Assembly (NCBI RefSeq): GCF_018882155.1
Contig: NZ_JACVPA010000001.1
Span: forward strand, 682,001 to 746,000
Direction of reading: 5' to 3'
From: Polynucleobacter nymphae
GTDB taxonomy: Bacteria > Pseudomonadota > Gammaproteobacteria > Burkholderiales > Burkholderiaceae
DNA length: 64,000 bases
Part shown: positions 1 through 9,605 of the stretch, in pieces
Layout of the letters: each line of letters begins with the position of its first letter
How positions within the stretch are numbered: position 1 is the first letter of the stretch
Program-made: the position numbers and the translations under genes
The notes under the pieces: generated by a model
Told to the model about the DNA's origin: nothing
The model's database searches: none
What the model saw: only the letters and a program-made list of their open reading frames with translations

Positions 1-571
1 AAGGTCTATCTTTAACCTCTTTCTTAACCATAGCCAAAACTTTATCTTTTGTAATTTCATTGATAGGCAAAGACAGTAGGTCGAGCAAGATTCCTTTTTG
101 CTTGACTGCTGGCTGACCAATCTTCAATCCTCTTGTAATCTTTTCGCCACCCTTACGCACCATATCCTTATGGTCGGACTTATGTCTATCACCCCATTGG
201 TGCTGTCTTGCTTTGATGTATTCACCCCAAACTACAAGCCCAGTAACGCCCTTTAAACGGCTTGCCTTGTTCTTTGCTTCGGCTTTAGCCCTTTCTTCCC
301 TTGGGTCAATTCCTTGGTCTGTAAGCACTTTTAATCGCCTTGCTTCGACTTGTGCCGCGCCCAATGTCCAAGTTTCAATATCACCAATAGTTAAGCGAAG
401 GTTCGTTCCGTTAAACCATGTTTGAAAGATATAGGCTCGATTTCCTGTTGGCGTAACCCTTAAGCCTAGACTGGGGGTCTTGCTGTCCCAATGGATGGTT
501 TGAGACTTACCACTTTCGCAGGCTAAGTCTTTGATTTTATTAGCAGTAAATCCAATGTGTTTTGTAGCCAT
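1..571 (-). CDS. Tyrosine-recombinase (phage/island-type) integrase, N-terminal part
   Basis: The frame is open from an ATG at 571 down to the window edge, giving about 190 residues with no stop, so the gene continues left of the window. The visible part matches the N-terminal arm-binding domain (DUF4102 type) of P4-like integrases: a segment around residues 30-55 (PSLGLRVTPTGNRAYIFQ) is followed by LTIGDIETWTLGAA and GIDPREER, then the start of the core-binding domain. The catalytic R...HxxR...Y domain would lie outside. It is transcribed away from a tRNA-Met fragment at 739-784, the usual position of an integrase near its attachment site. It presumably catalyses site-specific integration and excision of the element to the left. 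Whether the full gene is intact cannot be seen. Confidence 0.85.
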   Translation of the reverse strand, partial: MATKHIGFTANKIKDLACESGKSQTIHWDSKTPSLGLRVTPTGNRAYIFQTWFNGTNLRLTIGDIETWTLGAAQVEARRLKVLTDQGIDPREERAKAEAKNKASRLKGVTGLVVWGEYIKARQHQWGDRHKSDHKDMVRKGGEKITRGLKIGQPAVKQKGILLDLLSLPINEITKDKVLAMVKKEVKDRP

Positions 572-738
572 TTAACCTAAAAATCCCATGTATTGGTCAT
601 GTATTGATTTTATATCTATTTTGGGGAATATCAAGCAATTCTAATCATAGGCTTCAAAGCCATATATTTGTTGACTTCTGTAGATTTAACAAACACTTAG
701 GAACGATAATCAACGCTAAGAAATAGGCTGTTTTTCTT

Positions 739-784
<46 letters not shown>

Positions 785-797
785 GTAATTCAGTACT

Positions 798-830
798 AAG
801 CCCTTAATTTTTAAGGGCTTTTTGCTTTTT
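798..830 (+). terminator. Rho-independent terminator (former tRNA-Met terminator)
   Basis: Perfect 10-bp stem (AAGCCCTTAA at 798-807 with TTAAGGGCTT at 811-820), 3-nt loop, followed by TTTGCTTTTT. It lies 13 bases after the tRNA fragment and was probably the terminator of the original tRNA gene. It also lies between that fragment and the convergent lipoprotein gene. Confidence 0.8.
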
Positions 831-861
831 AGCTGAGGCTAAATTGCAAAGTTCCTTGATG

Positions 862-1401
862 CTAGTTTTTAGGGCCATCCACTGCCTGTAAGAAGCCCTT
901 CAGATACTGGGCTGGCAAAAACAAATCGCTACTGACCCCAGTCTTTGAAGAAATCGTGACTTGGAATCCCTTATCTGTTTGCTCCCGCAAAAAAGCATCG
1001 GTCACCTGAATTGACATTAATTCTTTAAAAACGCATCCCCTAGCCTCACAGATCCCAGCTTCTCGGGACACCACTTTGAAAGTGCTTGCAGGTTTATTCA
1101 GCAAGTTAGCAGATTCGTAGTAACGCCATGGAGAGAAATAAGTCAGCAAAACAAGGAGTTCATATGTTTTAGCACCCTGCTTCGATTGCTCTGCTCTCAG
1201 ACTAAACATTTCAAATGTATTAGTAGCATCCATTGTGTTGATAGGAGGCCCTTGATATGTTTTTCCACCAGTGCTTGGATTTGAGCTAACGATGGTAGAT
1301 TGATAAACATCATTTATCTCCCAGGCACTAACGACTTTATCGTTACCTCTGCACGCTATTAAACCAAGACTAACTATGAGTAAAAAAATTATTCTGTACA
1401 T
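862..1401 (-). CDS. Putative lipoprotein of unknown function
   Basis: A 179-residue protein with a short basic start, a hydrophobic stretch and a lipobox LIAC with the lipidated cysteine at residue 17. It is therefore predicted to be cleaved by signal peptidase II and anchored in a membrane facing the periplasm. Two further cysteines lie close together (ICEARGCVF) and may form a disulfide. I do not recognise the family; the rest is mixed alpha/beta-looking with no clear motif. It stands alone, downstream of comEC on the same strand with a 108-base gap, and is the first chromosomal gene after the attachment site. Confidence 0.65.
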   Translation of the reverse strand: MYRIIFLLIVSLGLIACRGNDKVVSAWEINDVYQSTIVSSNPSTGGKTYQGPPINTMDATNTFEMFSLRAEQSKQGAKTYELLVLLTYFSPWRYYESANLLNKPASTFKVVSREAGICEARGCVFKELMSIQVTDAFLREQTDKGFQVTISSKTGVSSDLFLPAQYLKGFLQAVDGPKN

Positions 1402-1460
1402 ATCTAAATCCCCTTAAGTCTGCAAATCATACATCGACCAACTAAAGAGGGATTTATTGC

Positions 1461-1477
1461 CGCTAGATACACTAGCG
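1461..1477. repeat. Small inverted repeat downstream of comEC
   Basis: CGCTAG, five bases, CTAGCG: a perfect 6-bp inverted repeat 33 bases beyond the comEC stop. There is no T-run on the minus strand, so it is only a weak candidate for an end-of-transcript hairpin. Confidence 0.3.
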
Positions 1478-1509
1478 ATAAGCATTTCCATTTTTAGCTT
1501 CGCTCTATA

Positions 1510-3978
1510 TTACTCTTTGACATTCCGGTGCCAAAGATGCTTTATATCACGTCGCCAAAATTGTGTCGAAGACTTAGTGTTATTTTTAAATGTCCAGATT
1601 TGTGCGCCGGTAATAGGGGTTTGATAAAAAGGAATATTTAAATCTCGATAGCGTGCGCTAACAGTGGGGTGTGGATGGCCATAGCGATTACGATAACCAT
1701 TTTGTGCAAAAGCTTGATCAGGCTCTAAATTTTTGAGTAAGTCGAAGGATGAGGATGTTTTACTTCCATGGTGTGGCGCCATGAAGATGAGTTGCCTATT
1801 ACCAATCTCTTCTAATATCGCTGGATTGAGCCGCTCCACCATCTCAGCCTCACCCTGCTTTTCTACATCACCGGTTAACCAGAAGGAAGCATTCTGGTTG
1901 CGAACCTCAAGCACGCAACTCATTTCATTGGGCTTCCTAGAATATTGCTCTTCAAAAAGTGTGTCTTCATTTGGGTGCCATACTATAAATTCAACGCCAT
2001 CCCAAATCCAGCGCTGCCCAAACCGACAGGGGATACTCGGGATTTTTCTAGTCTGAAGATTTTGAAGTAAAGGATTATCTCTAGGTAATGAACCCATCAT
2101 GAAATCAAACTGAATTTGCTTTAGTAAGGTAGCGGCACCGCCCACATGATCACTATCACTGTGGCTAATCACCATGCGATCTATTTGTTCAATACCTCTG
2201 CCTCGCAGATAAGGAAGAATCACACGCTGCCCTGCATCATCCCTCCTTCCCTGAATGGGTCCAGTGTCATAAAGTAATTTCCTATTTTCCGTCTCAAGCA
2301 AGACTGCCGTGCCTTGGCCAATATCCAGAACGGTTGCCCTGAATTCACCAACAACTAAAGAATCTGGATTTGAGAAACTGAGTGGCGGAACAAATAAAGG
2401 GATGGATAGAGATAAAGCTAAAGTGCGCATTCTCCAATTACTAAGTAATCTTCCTGGACGAATCGCATAAGTAATACCCACTCCTGATATCAATAAGATC
2501 CACCACACTGGCTGCCCCGCCCAAACTACTGACCAATTCCAACTGGCCATCCAATCTAATGCAATCGCTAGACACTCCATTGACGTATGGGCTAGCAATA
2601 CAAGCCACTTACCAAGTAATTGCGGTAGCAATGCGCCAGCAATCGCTAATGGAGTCACAAGATAACTCACCAAAGGGATTGCAAAGGCATTAGCCAATGG
2701 TGAGACTACTGATACCTGATAAAACCAATACAAAGTCAATGGGAGTAATGCAATGGTAACAACCGCTTGTACTCGACAGGCCTCACGTAAGGCTTGAATG
2801 AAGCGATGGGTCCAATGAACCTCAAGCTCCTTTCCAGTTGGGATGCCTAGCAAACCTGCTGAGTCACCCATGGCATATAAGATGGCTGCAACTGCGCCAA
2901 ATGACAACCAAAATCCTGGGGTGTATGGTGCCATCGGATCAATCAATAGAACAAATGCTAATGCCCACCACCAAATATCAAAGGATCTAGGATTTCTGCC
3001 AGACCATAGCGCATATGCCACTACACCAACCATATACATGGTTCTTTGCGCCGGTATCTGAAAACCTGCTAACCATGCATAGATAAATGCCGTCAAAAAT
3101 CCAGCAATTGCAGCAACCTTGCCAACAGGAATGAGTAGTGGCCAAGAGCGGCGTCGCCAAATAAAGGCTGCTATCGATGCACCAACGCCAGCCAACATCG
3201 TCACATGTAGCCCTGATATAGAAATCAAGTGCCCAATACCGGTAGCATTGAATACCTGCCAGTCATCCTGATCAATCGCATTTTGATCGCCCATTACCAA
3301 AGCAATAATCACACCCGCATAGCGAGCATCTGCTGGCAACATGGATTGAATCTTTTTACGTAATTCCCAACGCACTAACTCCATGCGCAGCTCAAACTCT
3401 GTTAACCCAATATCTTTAGCGGATATCAATTCTCCTGATCGCACTGAGCCGCTAGCCCCAAAGTCTTGATGAAAGGACCATCGCTCAAAATCAAAGGTAT
3501 AAGGATTGAGAGACCCGTAGGGACGCTTGAGTTTTACTTTGAACTCCCAACGTTGGCCAGGAATAATCTCAGGAATTGCCTGTGGATTTCTCCAGGCAGG
3601 CTGCCAACTTAAATAGATACGCCGAGGAAGCGTGCCTGTAGCATCATCCACTTCAAATGTAAACTTGGCGCCCTCAGAATTTCCTTGAGGCAATGCAGCT
3701 ACGCGCCCTTCTATTAGTAATTCTTTACCTTCCATTTCTGGAGACAGGATATTATCCAATCGATTTTCAGCATAGCGCGCATTCCAAGCAAAACCCAGTA
3801 TGAATATGAAAGCAATAATTGCTGATTTGCGTAACTGACTTAATGGTTTGCTGATGAAGAAAAAGAATATGCAACTGATGCTAAGCAGAAAGCATGCGGA
3901 CATCCAATAAAACGGAATCTTTGGTAAAAAGAAAAGGAGTGATCCCCCGGCGATAAATGCCGTAATCGCAAAGCGCAA
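1510..3978 (-). CDS. comEC: ComEC/Rec2 family DNA-uptake channel protein
   Basis: An 822-residue inner-membrane protein with the three-part ComEC architecture. It has an N-terminal soluble insertion between membrane helices (DUF4131, roughly residues 30-190), a multi-helix Competence domain (roughly 220-500; ATGIGHLISISGLHVTMLAG is typical), and a C-terminal metallo-beta-lactamase-like domain. The last carries HSDSDHVGG near residue 605 and APHHGS near residue 731. In naturally transformable bacteria ComEC moves single-stranded DNA across the inner membrane, and the lactamase-like domain is thought to act as the nuclease. Length and motifs look intact. It follows tatD by only 4 bases, so it is probably the last gene of a lolC-lolD-tatD-comEC unit. 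Confidence 0.93.
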   Translation of the reverse strand: MRFAITAFIAGGSLLFFLPKIPFYWMSACFLLSISCIFFFFISKPLSQLRKSAIIAFIFILGFAWNARYAENRLDNILSPEMEGKELLIEGRVAALPQGNSEGAKFTFEVDDATGTLPRRIYLSWQPAWRNPQAIPEIIPGQRWEFKVKLKRPYGSLNPYTFDFERWSFHQDFGASGSVRSGELISAKDIGLTEFELRMELVRWELRKKIQSMLPADARYAGVIIALVMGDQNAIDQDDWQVFNATGIGHLISISGLHVTMLAGVGASIAAFIWRRRSWPLLIPVGKVAAIAGFLTAFIYAWLAGFQIPAQRTMYMVGVVAYALWSGRNPRSFDIWWWALAFVLLIDPMAPYTPGFWLSFGAVAAILYAMGDSAGLLGIPTGKELEVHWTHRFIQALREACRVQAVVTIALLPLTLYWFYQVSVVSPLANAFAIPLVSYLVTPLAIAGALLPQLLGKWLVLLAHTSMECLAIALDWMASWNWSVVWAGQPVWWILLISGVGITYAIRPGRLLSNWRMRTLALSLSIPLFVPPLSFSNPDSLVVGEFRATVLDIGQGTAVLLETENRKLLYDTGPIQGRRDDAGQRVILPYLRGRGIEQIDRMVISHSDSDHVGGAATLLKQIQFDFMMGSLPRDNPLLQNLQTRKIPSIPCRFGQRWIWDGVEFIVWHPNEDTLFEEQYSRKPNEMSCVLEVRNQNASFWLTGDVEKQGEAEMVERLNPAILEEIGNRQLIFMAPHHGSKTSSSFDLLKNLEPDQAFAQNGYRNRYGHPHPTVSARYRDLNIPFYQTPITGAQIWTFKNNTKSSTQFWRRDIKHLWHRNVKE

Positions 3979-3982
3979 GAGC

Positions 3983-4834
3983 TTAAGAAGCTAGTTTGGG
4001 ATTTGAGAGATCTGCGCAGAGCGCTGACCAACGGGGTAATACCTGCATGGCATTGCGCCATACTGCCAAGGCAAAGTCAGCCTCATTGACTCCACGAATA
4101 GACGCCAAAGTCCTGGCGATACGAGGCAAGAAGGCTGGCTCGTTAAATGCAAGCCCCTCTTCTCTTAACCATGCTGGTGGAATATCGGGCGCATCGGTTT
4201 CTGTAACGATGCTGTCTATAGGTAAATCCGTTAAGAGTCGTCGAATTTGTAAGGCACGCTCATAAGTAGCGGCGCCACCAAATCCCAACTTAAAACCCAG
4301 CTCAATAAATTGTTCAGCCTGCTGAAAGCTGCCATTAAATGCATGTGCAATACCACCGGGAACTTTACGACGGCGTAAGGCTTTCAAGATAACATCTTGG
4401 GAGCGACGTACGTGCAGAACTACAGGTAATTGAAACTGTTGAGCTAGATCTAATTGCGCATTAAAAAAATATTCTTGCTTATGAGGATCTAAGCCTTCCA
4501 CAAAATAATCCAGGCCGATCTCGCCGATACCAACAAAGCGAGGGTCAGTAAGGGATTGCGATATTTCTTGTTCAAGAATAGCAATATCACCTTCTTGGGC
4601 TTGATTGGTATAAAGAGGATGAATGCCAAGCGTATAAACCAAGCCCGGAATCAATTGACTGTAATGTTTGGCAATTTCACGAACATGCTGGCAATCACCC
4701 GCTTTTACTGCAGGTAATAAAATGGCTTGAACATTCTTTTCAGTAGCAGCCTGAATGACCCCAGGTAAGGCACGCTCAAACTCAGGCGCATCTAGATGGC
4801 AATGGGTATCAATCCACATAGGATGCTGACTCAT
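3983..4834 (-). CDS. tatD: TatD family metal-dependent hydrolase (DNase)
   Basis: A 283-residue TIM-barrel amidohydrolase-type protein. Metal-binding residues are visible: DTHCHLD at residues 9-15 (H11, H13), the GEIGLDYF glutamate, the HVRRSQD histidine and the [10 protein letters not shown] aspartate. TatD enzymes act as 3'-5' exonucleases or DNases in repair or turnover; the exact role here is not shown by the sequence. The ATG overlaps the lolD stop by four bases (ATGA), so translation is probably coupled. An alternative start at Met6 is possible but the overlap favours 4834. Confidence 0.92.
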   Translation of the reverse strand: MSQHPMWIDTHCHLDAPEFERALPGVIQAATEKNVQAILLPAVKAGDCQHVREIAKHYSQLIPGLVYTLGIHPLYTNQAQEGDIAILEQEISQSLTDPRFVGIGEIGLDYFVEGLDPHKQEYFFNAQLDLAQQFQLPVVLHVRRSQDVILKALRRRKVPGGIAHAFNGSFQQAEQFIELGFKLGFGGAATYERALQIRRLLTDLPIDSIVTETDAPDIPPAWLREEGLAFNEPAFLPRIARTLASIRGVNEADFALAVWRNAMQVLPRWSALCADLSNPKLAS

Positions 4835-5526
4835 TGCAAGAAAGTCTTTAATACTCCACGCTCTAAATGCAAAATACGATCACAACGTTTAGCACGGATT
4901 GGATCATGCGTCACAATCACAAAGGCGGTTCCCTGATCGCGAGCAATATCTAGCATTAAATCAAAAACACTATCGGCAGTTTCGGTATCCAAGTTGCCAG
5001 TTGGCTCATCGGCTAAAACACATGCAGGATTACCGACTAAGGCTCTTGCAACGGCCACGCGCTGACGCTCGCCCCCTGATAATTCACCAGGTATGTGTAA
5101 CTCACGTGCAGCTAAACCAACTGCTTTGAGTATTTTGCTAGCGCGCTCCATAGACTCATCATTATCTAAGCCTCGAATACGTAAAGGTAAAGCGACGTTC
5201 TCAACAGCGCTAAATTCATCTAAGAGATGATGAAACTGATAAATAAACCCTAGGCTTTGATTGCGGAGTTGATCTAACTTTTTGACAGATAGCTGATTTA
5301 AATTAGAACCCGCTAAAACAACAGTGCCTGCGCTTGGATTATCCAAACCTCCTAAAAGATGTAGTAAGGTACTTTTGCCTGAGCCAGATGAACCCACAAT
5401 AGCAACCTTCTCTGAAGGCATAACATCTAAATCAATACTCTTGAGTACTTCTACAGCTGTGGGCCCCTGACCATAAGTCTTAGCTAAACCTCTAGCCATG
5501 AGAACTAAATTATCTTGATTACTCAT
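4831..5526 (-). CDS. lolD: Lipoprotein-releasing system ATP-binding protein LolD
   Basis: A 231-residue ABC ATPase. Walker [10 protein letters not shown] lies at residues 45-53, followed by the signature [15 protein letters not shown] and Walker [13 protein letters not shown]. It energises extraction of outer-membrane lipoproteins from the inner membrane together with LolC/E and passes them to LolA. The frame is open upstream to 5562, but the ATG at 5526 overlaps the lolC stop by 8 bases and fits the family's length, so it was chosen. The pairing with lolC immediately upstream separates it from the many other MacB-type ATPases it resembles. Confidence 0.92.
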   Translation of the reverse strand: MSNQDNLVLMARGLAKTYGQGPTAVEVLKSIDLDVMPSEKVAIVGSSGSGKSTLLHLLGGLDNPSAGTVVLAGSNLNQLSVKKLDQLRNQSLGFIYQFHHLLDEFSAVENVALPLRIRGLDNDESMERASKILKAVGLAARELHIPGELSGGERQRVAVARALVGNPACVLADEPTGNLDTETADSVFDLMLDIARDQGTAFVIVTHDPIRAKRCDRILHLERGVLKTFLQ

Positions 5527-6787
5527 ATCGTAGGGCCTCCGCAGGCCGTACTTTGGCGGCACGACGACTTGGATAGAGAGTGGCTAACACCGATAAGCCG
5601 AATGCCATCAGGCCGACGGTCACTACATCACTTAATCTGACATCAGAAGGTAACTCACTGATGAAATAAACCTCACGTGGCAAGAAACGTACGCGGAAGA
5701 TTGCTTCAATCGCAGGAACGATGACATCGATATTGAGCGCAATGAGTAAACCTAAGCCAACACCTGATAAAGAGCCAAGGATGCCAATGGCTAAGCCTTG
5801 GATTAAAAAGATTCTTTGAATCAAGCCAGGGCTCGCACCCATTGTTCTCAAAATAGCAATATCAGCCTGTTTCTCATTCACGGTCATGACTAATGTAGAT
5901 ACGAGATTAAATGCCGCCACCGCAATAATTAAAGTCAGGATGATGAACATCATCTTCTTTTCAGTTTGAACCGCAGCAAACCAATTACGATTTGAGCGTG
6001 ACCAATCAGTTACCCATAAAGCTTGGGGTACTACTGCAGCAAGTTGATTGGCAATCTCAGGTGCACGCTGCATATCGTCTATCTTCACACGCAAACCAGA
6101 TGGGTTTTGCAAGCGCAGTAAGGCAGCAGCATCTTTCCAATGCATGATTGCCAAAGAGCTGTCGTATTCGTAATGCCCGCTATCCACAATGCCCACTACT
6201 TGCAGTGTACGCATGCGTGGCATTGCACCTGCCGGTGTTAAATCACTTTCAGGAACGATTAAGTTAATACGATCGCCAACATGTGCGCCGACGAGTGCTG
6301 CAAGTTGAGCACCCAGAGCAACGCCAAAGCTGCCAGGCTTAAGATCATCAATGCTGCCAGCAACGAATTGTTTTGGCAGATCAGACACTTTTCCTTCTTC
6401 ACTAGGTAATATGCCTCGGATAGTGACCCCGCGCATGACATTGTCGCGACTAAGTAAACCTTGCGAGCTCACCATTGGGGCTACGCCCACTACATGTGGT
6501 TGTGCAGCAACCTTAAGAGCAACCGGCTCCCAATTAGCCAATCCTTCTGGTGCAGTAATTTCTACATGGGAGAGAACAGATAGCATGCGGTCACGAACTT
6601 CCTTCTGGAAACCGTTCATGACTGAAAGAACAACAATCAGGGAGGCAACACCTAAGGCAATACCAGCAGTCGAGATTCCAGAAATGAAAGATAGGAAGCC
6701 GTCGCGCCTACCCACTGTCTTACGACGCTTGGATCGGGTATAGCGCAGGCCAATTTCTAGCTCTATGGGAAGTCTTAACATAGCCAC
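5519..6787 (-). CDS. lolC: Lipoprotein-releasing system permease LolC/LolE
   Basis: A 422-residue inner-membrane permease of the FtsX/MacB type. It has one N-terminal membrane helix (about residues 32-54) after [13 protein letters not shown], a large periplasmic domain (about 60-275), then three helices (about 278-300, 322-346, 385-408). The GLRYTR start and the RPAEALRYE end are typical. Only one permease gene is present, as in organisms where a single LolC/E-type protein (LolF) forms a homodimer; a second copy elsewhere cannot be excluded. A start at residue 3 (6781) is an alternative. It is the first gene of the lolC-lolD-tatD-comEC unit and lies 40 bases from a divergent gene. Confidence 0.92.
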   Translation of the reverse strand: MAMLRLPIELEIGLRYTRSKRRKTVGRRDGFLSFISGISTAGIALGVASLIVVLSVMNGFQKEVRDRMLSVLSHVEITAPEGLANWEPVALKVAAQPHVVGVAPMVSSQGLLSRDNVMRGVTIRGILPSEEGKVSDLPKQFVAGSIDDLKPGSFGVALGAQLAALVGAHVGDRINLIVPESDLTPAGAMPRMRTLQVVGIVDSGHYEYDSSLAIMHWKDAAALLRLQNPSGLRVKIDDMQRAPEIANQLAAVVPQALWVTDWSRSNRNWFAAVQTEKKMMFIILTLIIAVAAFNLVSTLVMTVNEKQADIAILRTMGASPGLIQRIFLIQGLAIGILGSLSGVGLGLLIALNIDVIVPAIEAIFRVRFLPREVYFISELPSDVRLSDVVTVGLMAFGLSVLATLYPSRRAAKVRPAEALRYE

Positions 6788-6827
6788 AGTTTAGTGAATT
6801 ACGAAGACAAACCGATGGAATACCTAA

Positions 6828-7820
6828 ATGCCACCTAAAATCAGGGAAATGACTGCAAATTCCCCATCTTCCCCAAGCCCTCAGAGCACTCTGCGGCGCT
6901 TTACCCTGATGCTGTCAGGTGAGGATGCTTTGGATTCCGAGGAAGAACAGGCCATGGGTGATCGTCCAGTTAAAGGACTACCTCATGAGCGCTTTTTACT
7001 TGGGAGCCATGTACCGCTGGCACCAGTCTTGTTGTTAGGACAAACATCGCAAGCTGTAAATCCCTCTGACGACATTGCCTGCCTACAACCCGTTCATCTT
7101 CATGCGACACGTGACCACCTTATTTTGATGGGGCAAAACCAGATCGATCTGACACAAACTGAATCTGCTGAACTTCTGAGAGTTGCTCTAACCTATATTG
7201 AGGAAGATTTTCAAAGCCCTATTCTGTTTGAAGGGCAGCACTATTGGTTCATTCCAGCAGGTCCATTTGCGAGTTTAGAGAGCTACAGCATCGATCAAGC
7301 GCATGGTCGTAATATTGATTGGTGGATGCCACGAGATACAAATGAGGATGGTATTGCAAAGCGTTGGCGTAAATTACAAAACGAAATTCAGATGCTATGG
7401 CATATCAGTCCCATCAATGAAGAACGAGAACAAGGTGGCATGCCAAGTATCAACTCCTTATGGATTAGCGGCATTGGTAAATTAAGTGATGTGCAAGCCC
7501 CACAGGTAGTTCAACAATCAAAACATCTTTATGGGTCACACCCCTTGTTAGCTGGATTAGCAAAGCTATACAACATCCCCCATTCAAAAGCATTCAATAT
7601 TCCAGCGATGGGATCCTTTGCTTGGCTTGAACAAGGAGAAACTATCTGGCCAGCATTAAGGACAGCACTGCTGAATAAAGAACTAGATGAAGTACTGATC
7701 ATTGATTTTCCAAAAGGGAAAGTACGTGAGCGAGTCTTCACAGCTAAAGATCTTGATAAAAAATCTTGGGCCTTCTGGAAAAAAGCAGAGCCTCTCACTT
7801 GGAAGGAAATCATTCTGTAA
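6828..7820 (+). CDS. RpfE-like conserved hypothetical protein next to recJ
   Basis: A 330-residue soluble protein. It resembles the proteins annotated 'regulatory protein RpfE type' or a phosphoglycerate-mutase-like protein (COG4255) that precede recJ in many beta- and gammaproteobacteria. Conserved-looking segments are VHLHATRDHLILMGQ and FEGQHYWFIPAGPF; no catalytic motif can be named with confidence. Its stop overlaps the recJ start (TAATG), so the two are co-translated. Later starts (6849 or 6909) are possible because the first residues are low-complexity and Ser/Pro-rich. Function unknown. Confidence 0.75.
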   Translation: MPPKIREMTANSPSSPSPQSTLRRFTLMLSGEDALDSEEEQAMGDRPVKGLPHERFLLGSHVPLAPVLLLGQTSQAVNPSDDIACLQPVHLHATRDHLILMGQNQIDLTQTESAELLRVALTYIEEDFQSPILFEGQHYWFIPAGPFASLESYSIDQAHGRNIDWWMPRDTNEDGIAKRWRKLQNEIQMLWHISPINEEREQGGMPSINSLWISGIGKLSDVQAPQVVQQSKHLYGSHPLLAGLAKLYNIPHSKAFNIPAMGSFAWLEQGETIWPALRTALLNKELDEVLIIDFPKGKVRERVFTAKDLDKKSWAFWKKAEPLTWKEIIL

Positions 7821-9571
7821 TGGGTCTCTTTTCACAACGCCCCTTCTCAGAGCGCACTGCTACCTGGTTGCAACAAAGTGGCCTTCATCCACTGCTTGCT
7901 AGACTTTATGCGGCACGAGGTCTTGAGTCTCCCGAAGAACTCTCACTCGACTTAAAGCAATTGCTCTCGCCAATAGAGCTTAAGAATTGCATCAGCACGG
8001 CATCCCTGTTAGCGGACATCCTTGAACGAAAAGAGCCGATGCTCATTGTGGCTGACTATGACTGTGATGGTGCTACCGCTTGCGCAGTTGGCTTACGGGG
8101 CTTACGGATGCTTGGTGGCCCCGAGACTCCTATCCATTTTCTGGTGCCGAATCGCTTCACCATGGGCTATGGTCTCACCCCTGAAGTAGTCGAGCTTGCT
8201 GCTCAGCAAAGCCCTAAACCCAAATATCTCATCACCGTTGATAACGGCATTGCAAGTGAAGCTGGCGTTGACCGCGCACGTGAACTAGCTATGGAAGTCA
8301 TCGTTACTGATCATCACTTGCCTGGCGATCGCCTGCCGAAGGCTACTGCCATAGTCAATCCCAATCAACCTGGTTGCACCTTCCCGAGCAAAGCACTTGC
8401 GGGTGTTGGTGTGATGTTTTATCTATTGGTGGCATTGCGTGCAGAACTCCGTAAACGCGGCAAATTTACCAATGAGACTCAACCTAAAGTGGAGAATTTA
8501 TTAGATCTCGTTGCCTTGGGAACTGTTGCTGATGTAGCACAGCTTGATCGTAATAATCGTGTATTGGTTTCTAATGGCTTAAAACGCATTCGAGCTGGCG
8601 TATCTCAACCTGGAATACAAGCCCTGTTTCAAGCAGCAGTGCGAGATCCTCGTAAGGCGAATACTTTTGATTTGGGTTTTGCAATTGGTCCGCGTCTTAA
8701 CGCTGCTGGGCGCTTAGCAGATATGACTTTGGGTATTCGCTTGCTGCTAACGGACAACGCTGATGAAGCGATGATGATTGCGCAAGAACTCGATCGCATT
8801 AACCGCGAGCGTCGTGGAATTGAAACAGGTATGCAAGAAGCAGCTCTTGCTCATCTTGCAGAAGATCAATTAACCGGAACAATAGCGCAGCGCACTAGTA
8901 TTTGTCTTTGGAATCCAGAGTGGCATCAAGGCGTTGTCGGCATTGTGGCGTCACGCTTAAAAGAGCGTTTCAATCGCCCTGCCATTGTTTTTGCGCCCGC
9001 TGATGGCAGCACCGGAGAAGAATTGCGTGGTTCTGGCAGATCATTAACTGGCTTTCATTTACGTGATGCTTTAGATATCGTTTCTAAACGTGAGCCTGAT
9101 CTGATTCTGAAATTTGGTGGCCATGCGATGGCTGCAGGCTTAACGATTCGCAAAAGTGACTTTGAAAAGTTTGATGTCTGTTTTCAGGAAGTGGCAAGTA
9201 GCTTGCTGACAGATGAACTATTAGAACGTCGCCATACCCATGATGGCGCCCTTCAAGCCTTCGAGTTCACCCCTGAAATTGGAGATCTGCTTGCCGAAGA
9301 AATTTGGGGTCAAGGATTTCCACAGCCAGTCTTTTATGGAGAATTTGAGATTACCCAGCAAAGCCTCATGAAAGAAAAGCACCTGCGCCTGATGCTGCGT
9401 CCCGTTGGGATGGCAGCTGATAATAAGCCTCTGAGCGCTGTTTGGTTCAACCGCACCCAAAGCCTCCCAGCCAAAGCCAAATTGGTCTACCGCTTGGTGA
9501 CCGATCGCTATCAAGGGCAAGCCCGCGTCCAGCTCATGATTGAGGCCCATGATGAGGGTGTTGGGGCCTGA
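7820..9571 (+). CDS. recJ: Single-stranded-DNA-specific exonuclease RecJ
   Basis: A 583-residue DHH/DHHA1 phosphoesterase. Motifs in order: ADYDCDGATA, TVDNGIAS, VTDHHLPGD (the DHH motif), AIGPRLNAAGR, HQGVVGIVASR, GSGRSLTGFHLRDAL and GGHAMAAG, then an OB-fold C-terminal region. RecJ degrades single-stranded DNA 5' to 3' in recombination (RecFOR), base-excision and mismatch repair. The frame is open further upstream to 7766, but the ATG at 7820 overlaps the preceding stop (TAATG) and gives the usual N-terminus, so it was chosen. All catalytic motifs appear intact. Confidence 0.96.
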   Translation: MGLFSQRPFSERTATWLQQSGLHPLLARLYAARGLESPEELSLDLKQLLSPIELKNCISTASLLADILERKEPMLIVADYDCDGATACAVGLRGLRMLGGPETPIHFLVPNRFTMGYGLTPEVVELAAQQSPKPKYLITVDNGIASEAGVDRARELAMEVIVTDHHLPGDRLPKATAIVNPNQPGCTFPSKALAGVGVMFYLLVALRAELRKRGKFTNETQPKVENLLDLVALGTVADVAQLDRNNRVLVSNGLKRIRAGVSQPGIQALFQAAVRDPRKANTFDLGFAIGPRLNAAGRLADMTLGIRLLLTDNADEAMMIAQELDRINRERRGIETGMQEAALAHLAEDQLTGTIAQRTSICLWNPEWHQGVVGIVASRLKERFNRPAIVFAPADGSTGEELRGSGRSLTGFHLRDALDIVSKREPDLILKFGGHAMAAGLTIRKSDFEKFDVCFQEVASSLLTDELLERRHTHDGALQAFEFTPEIGDLLAEEIWGQGFPQPVFYGEFEITQQSLMKEKHLRLMLRPVGMAADNKPLSAVWFNRTQSLPAKAKLVYRLVTDRYQGQARVQLMIEAHDEGVGA

Positions 9572-9605
9572 AGGGCAAGTGCAATAACCCCCTTATAATT
9601 AGGGG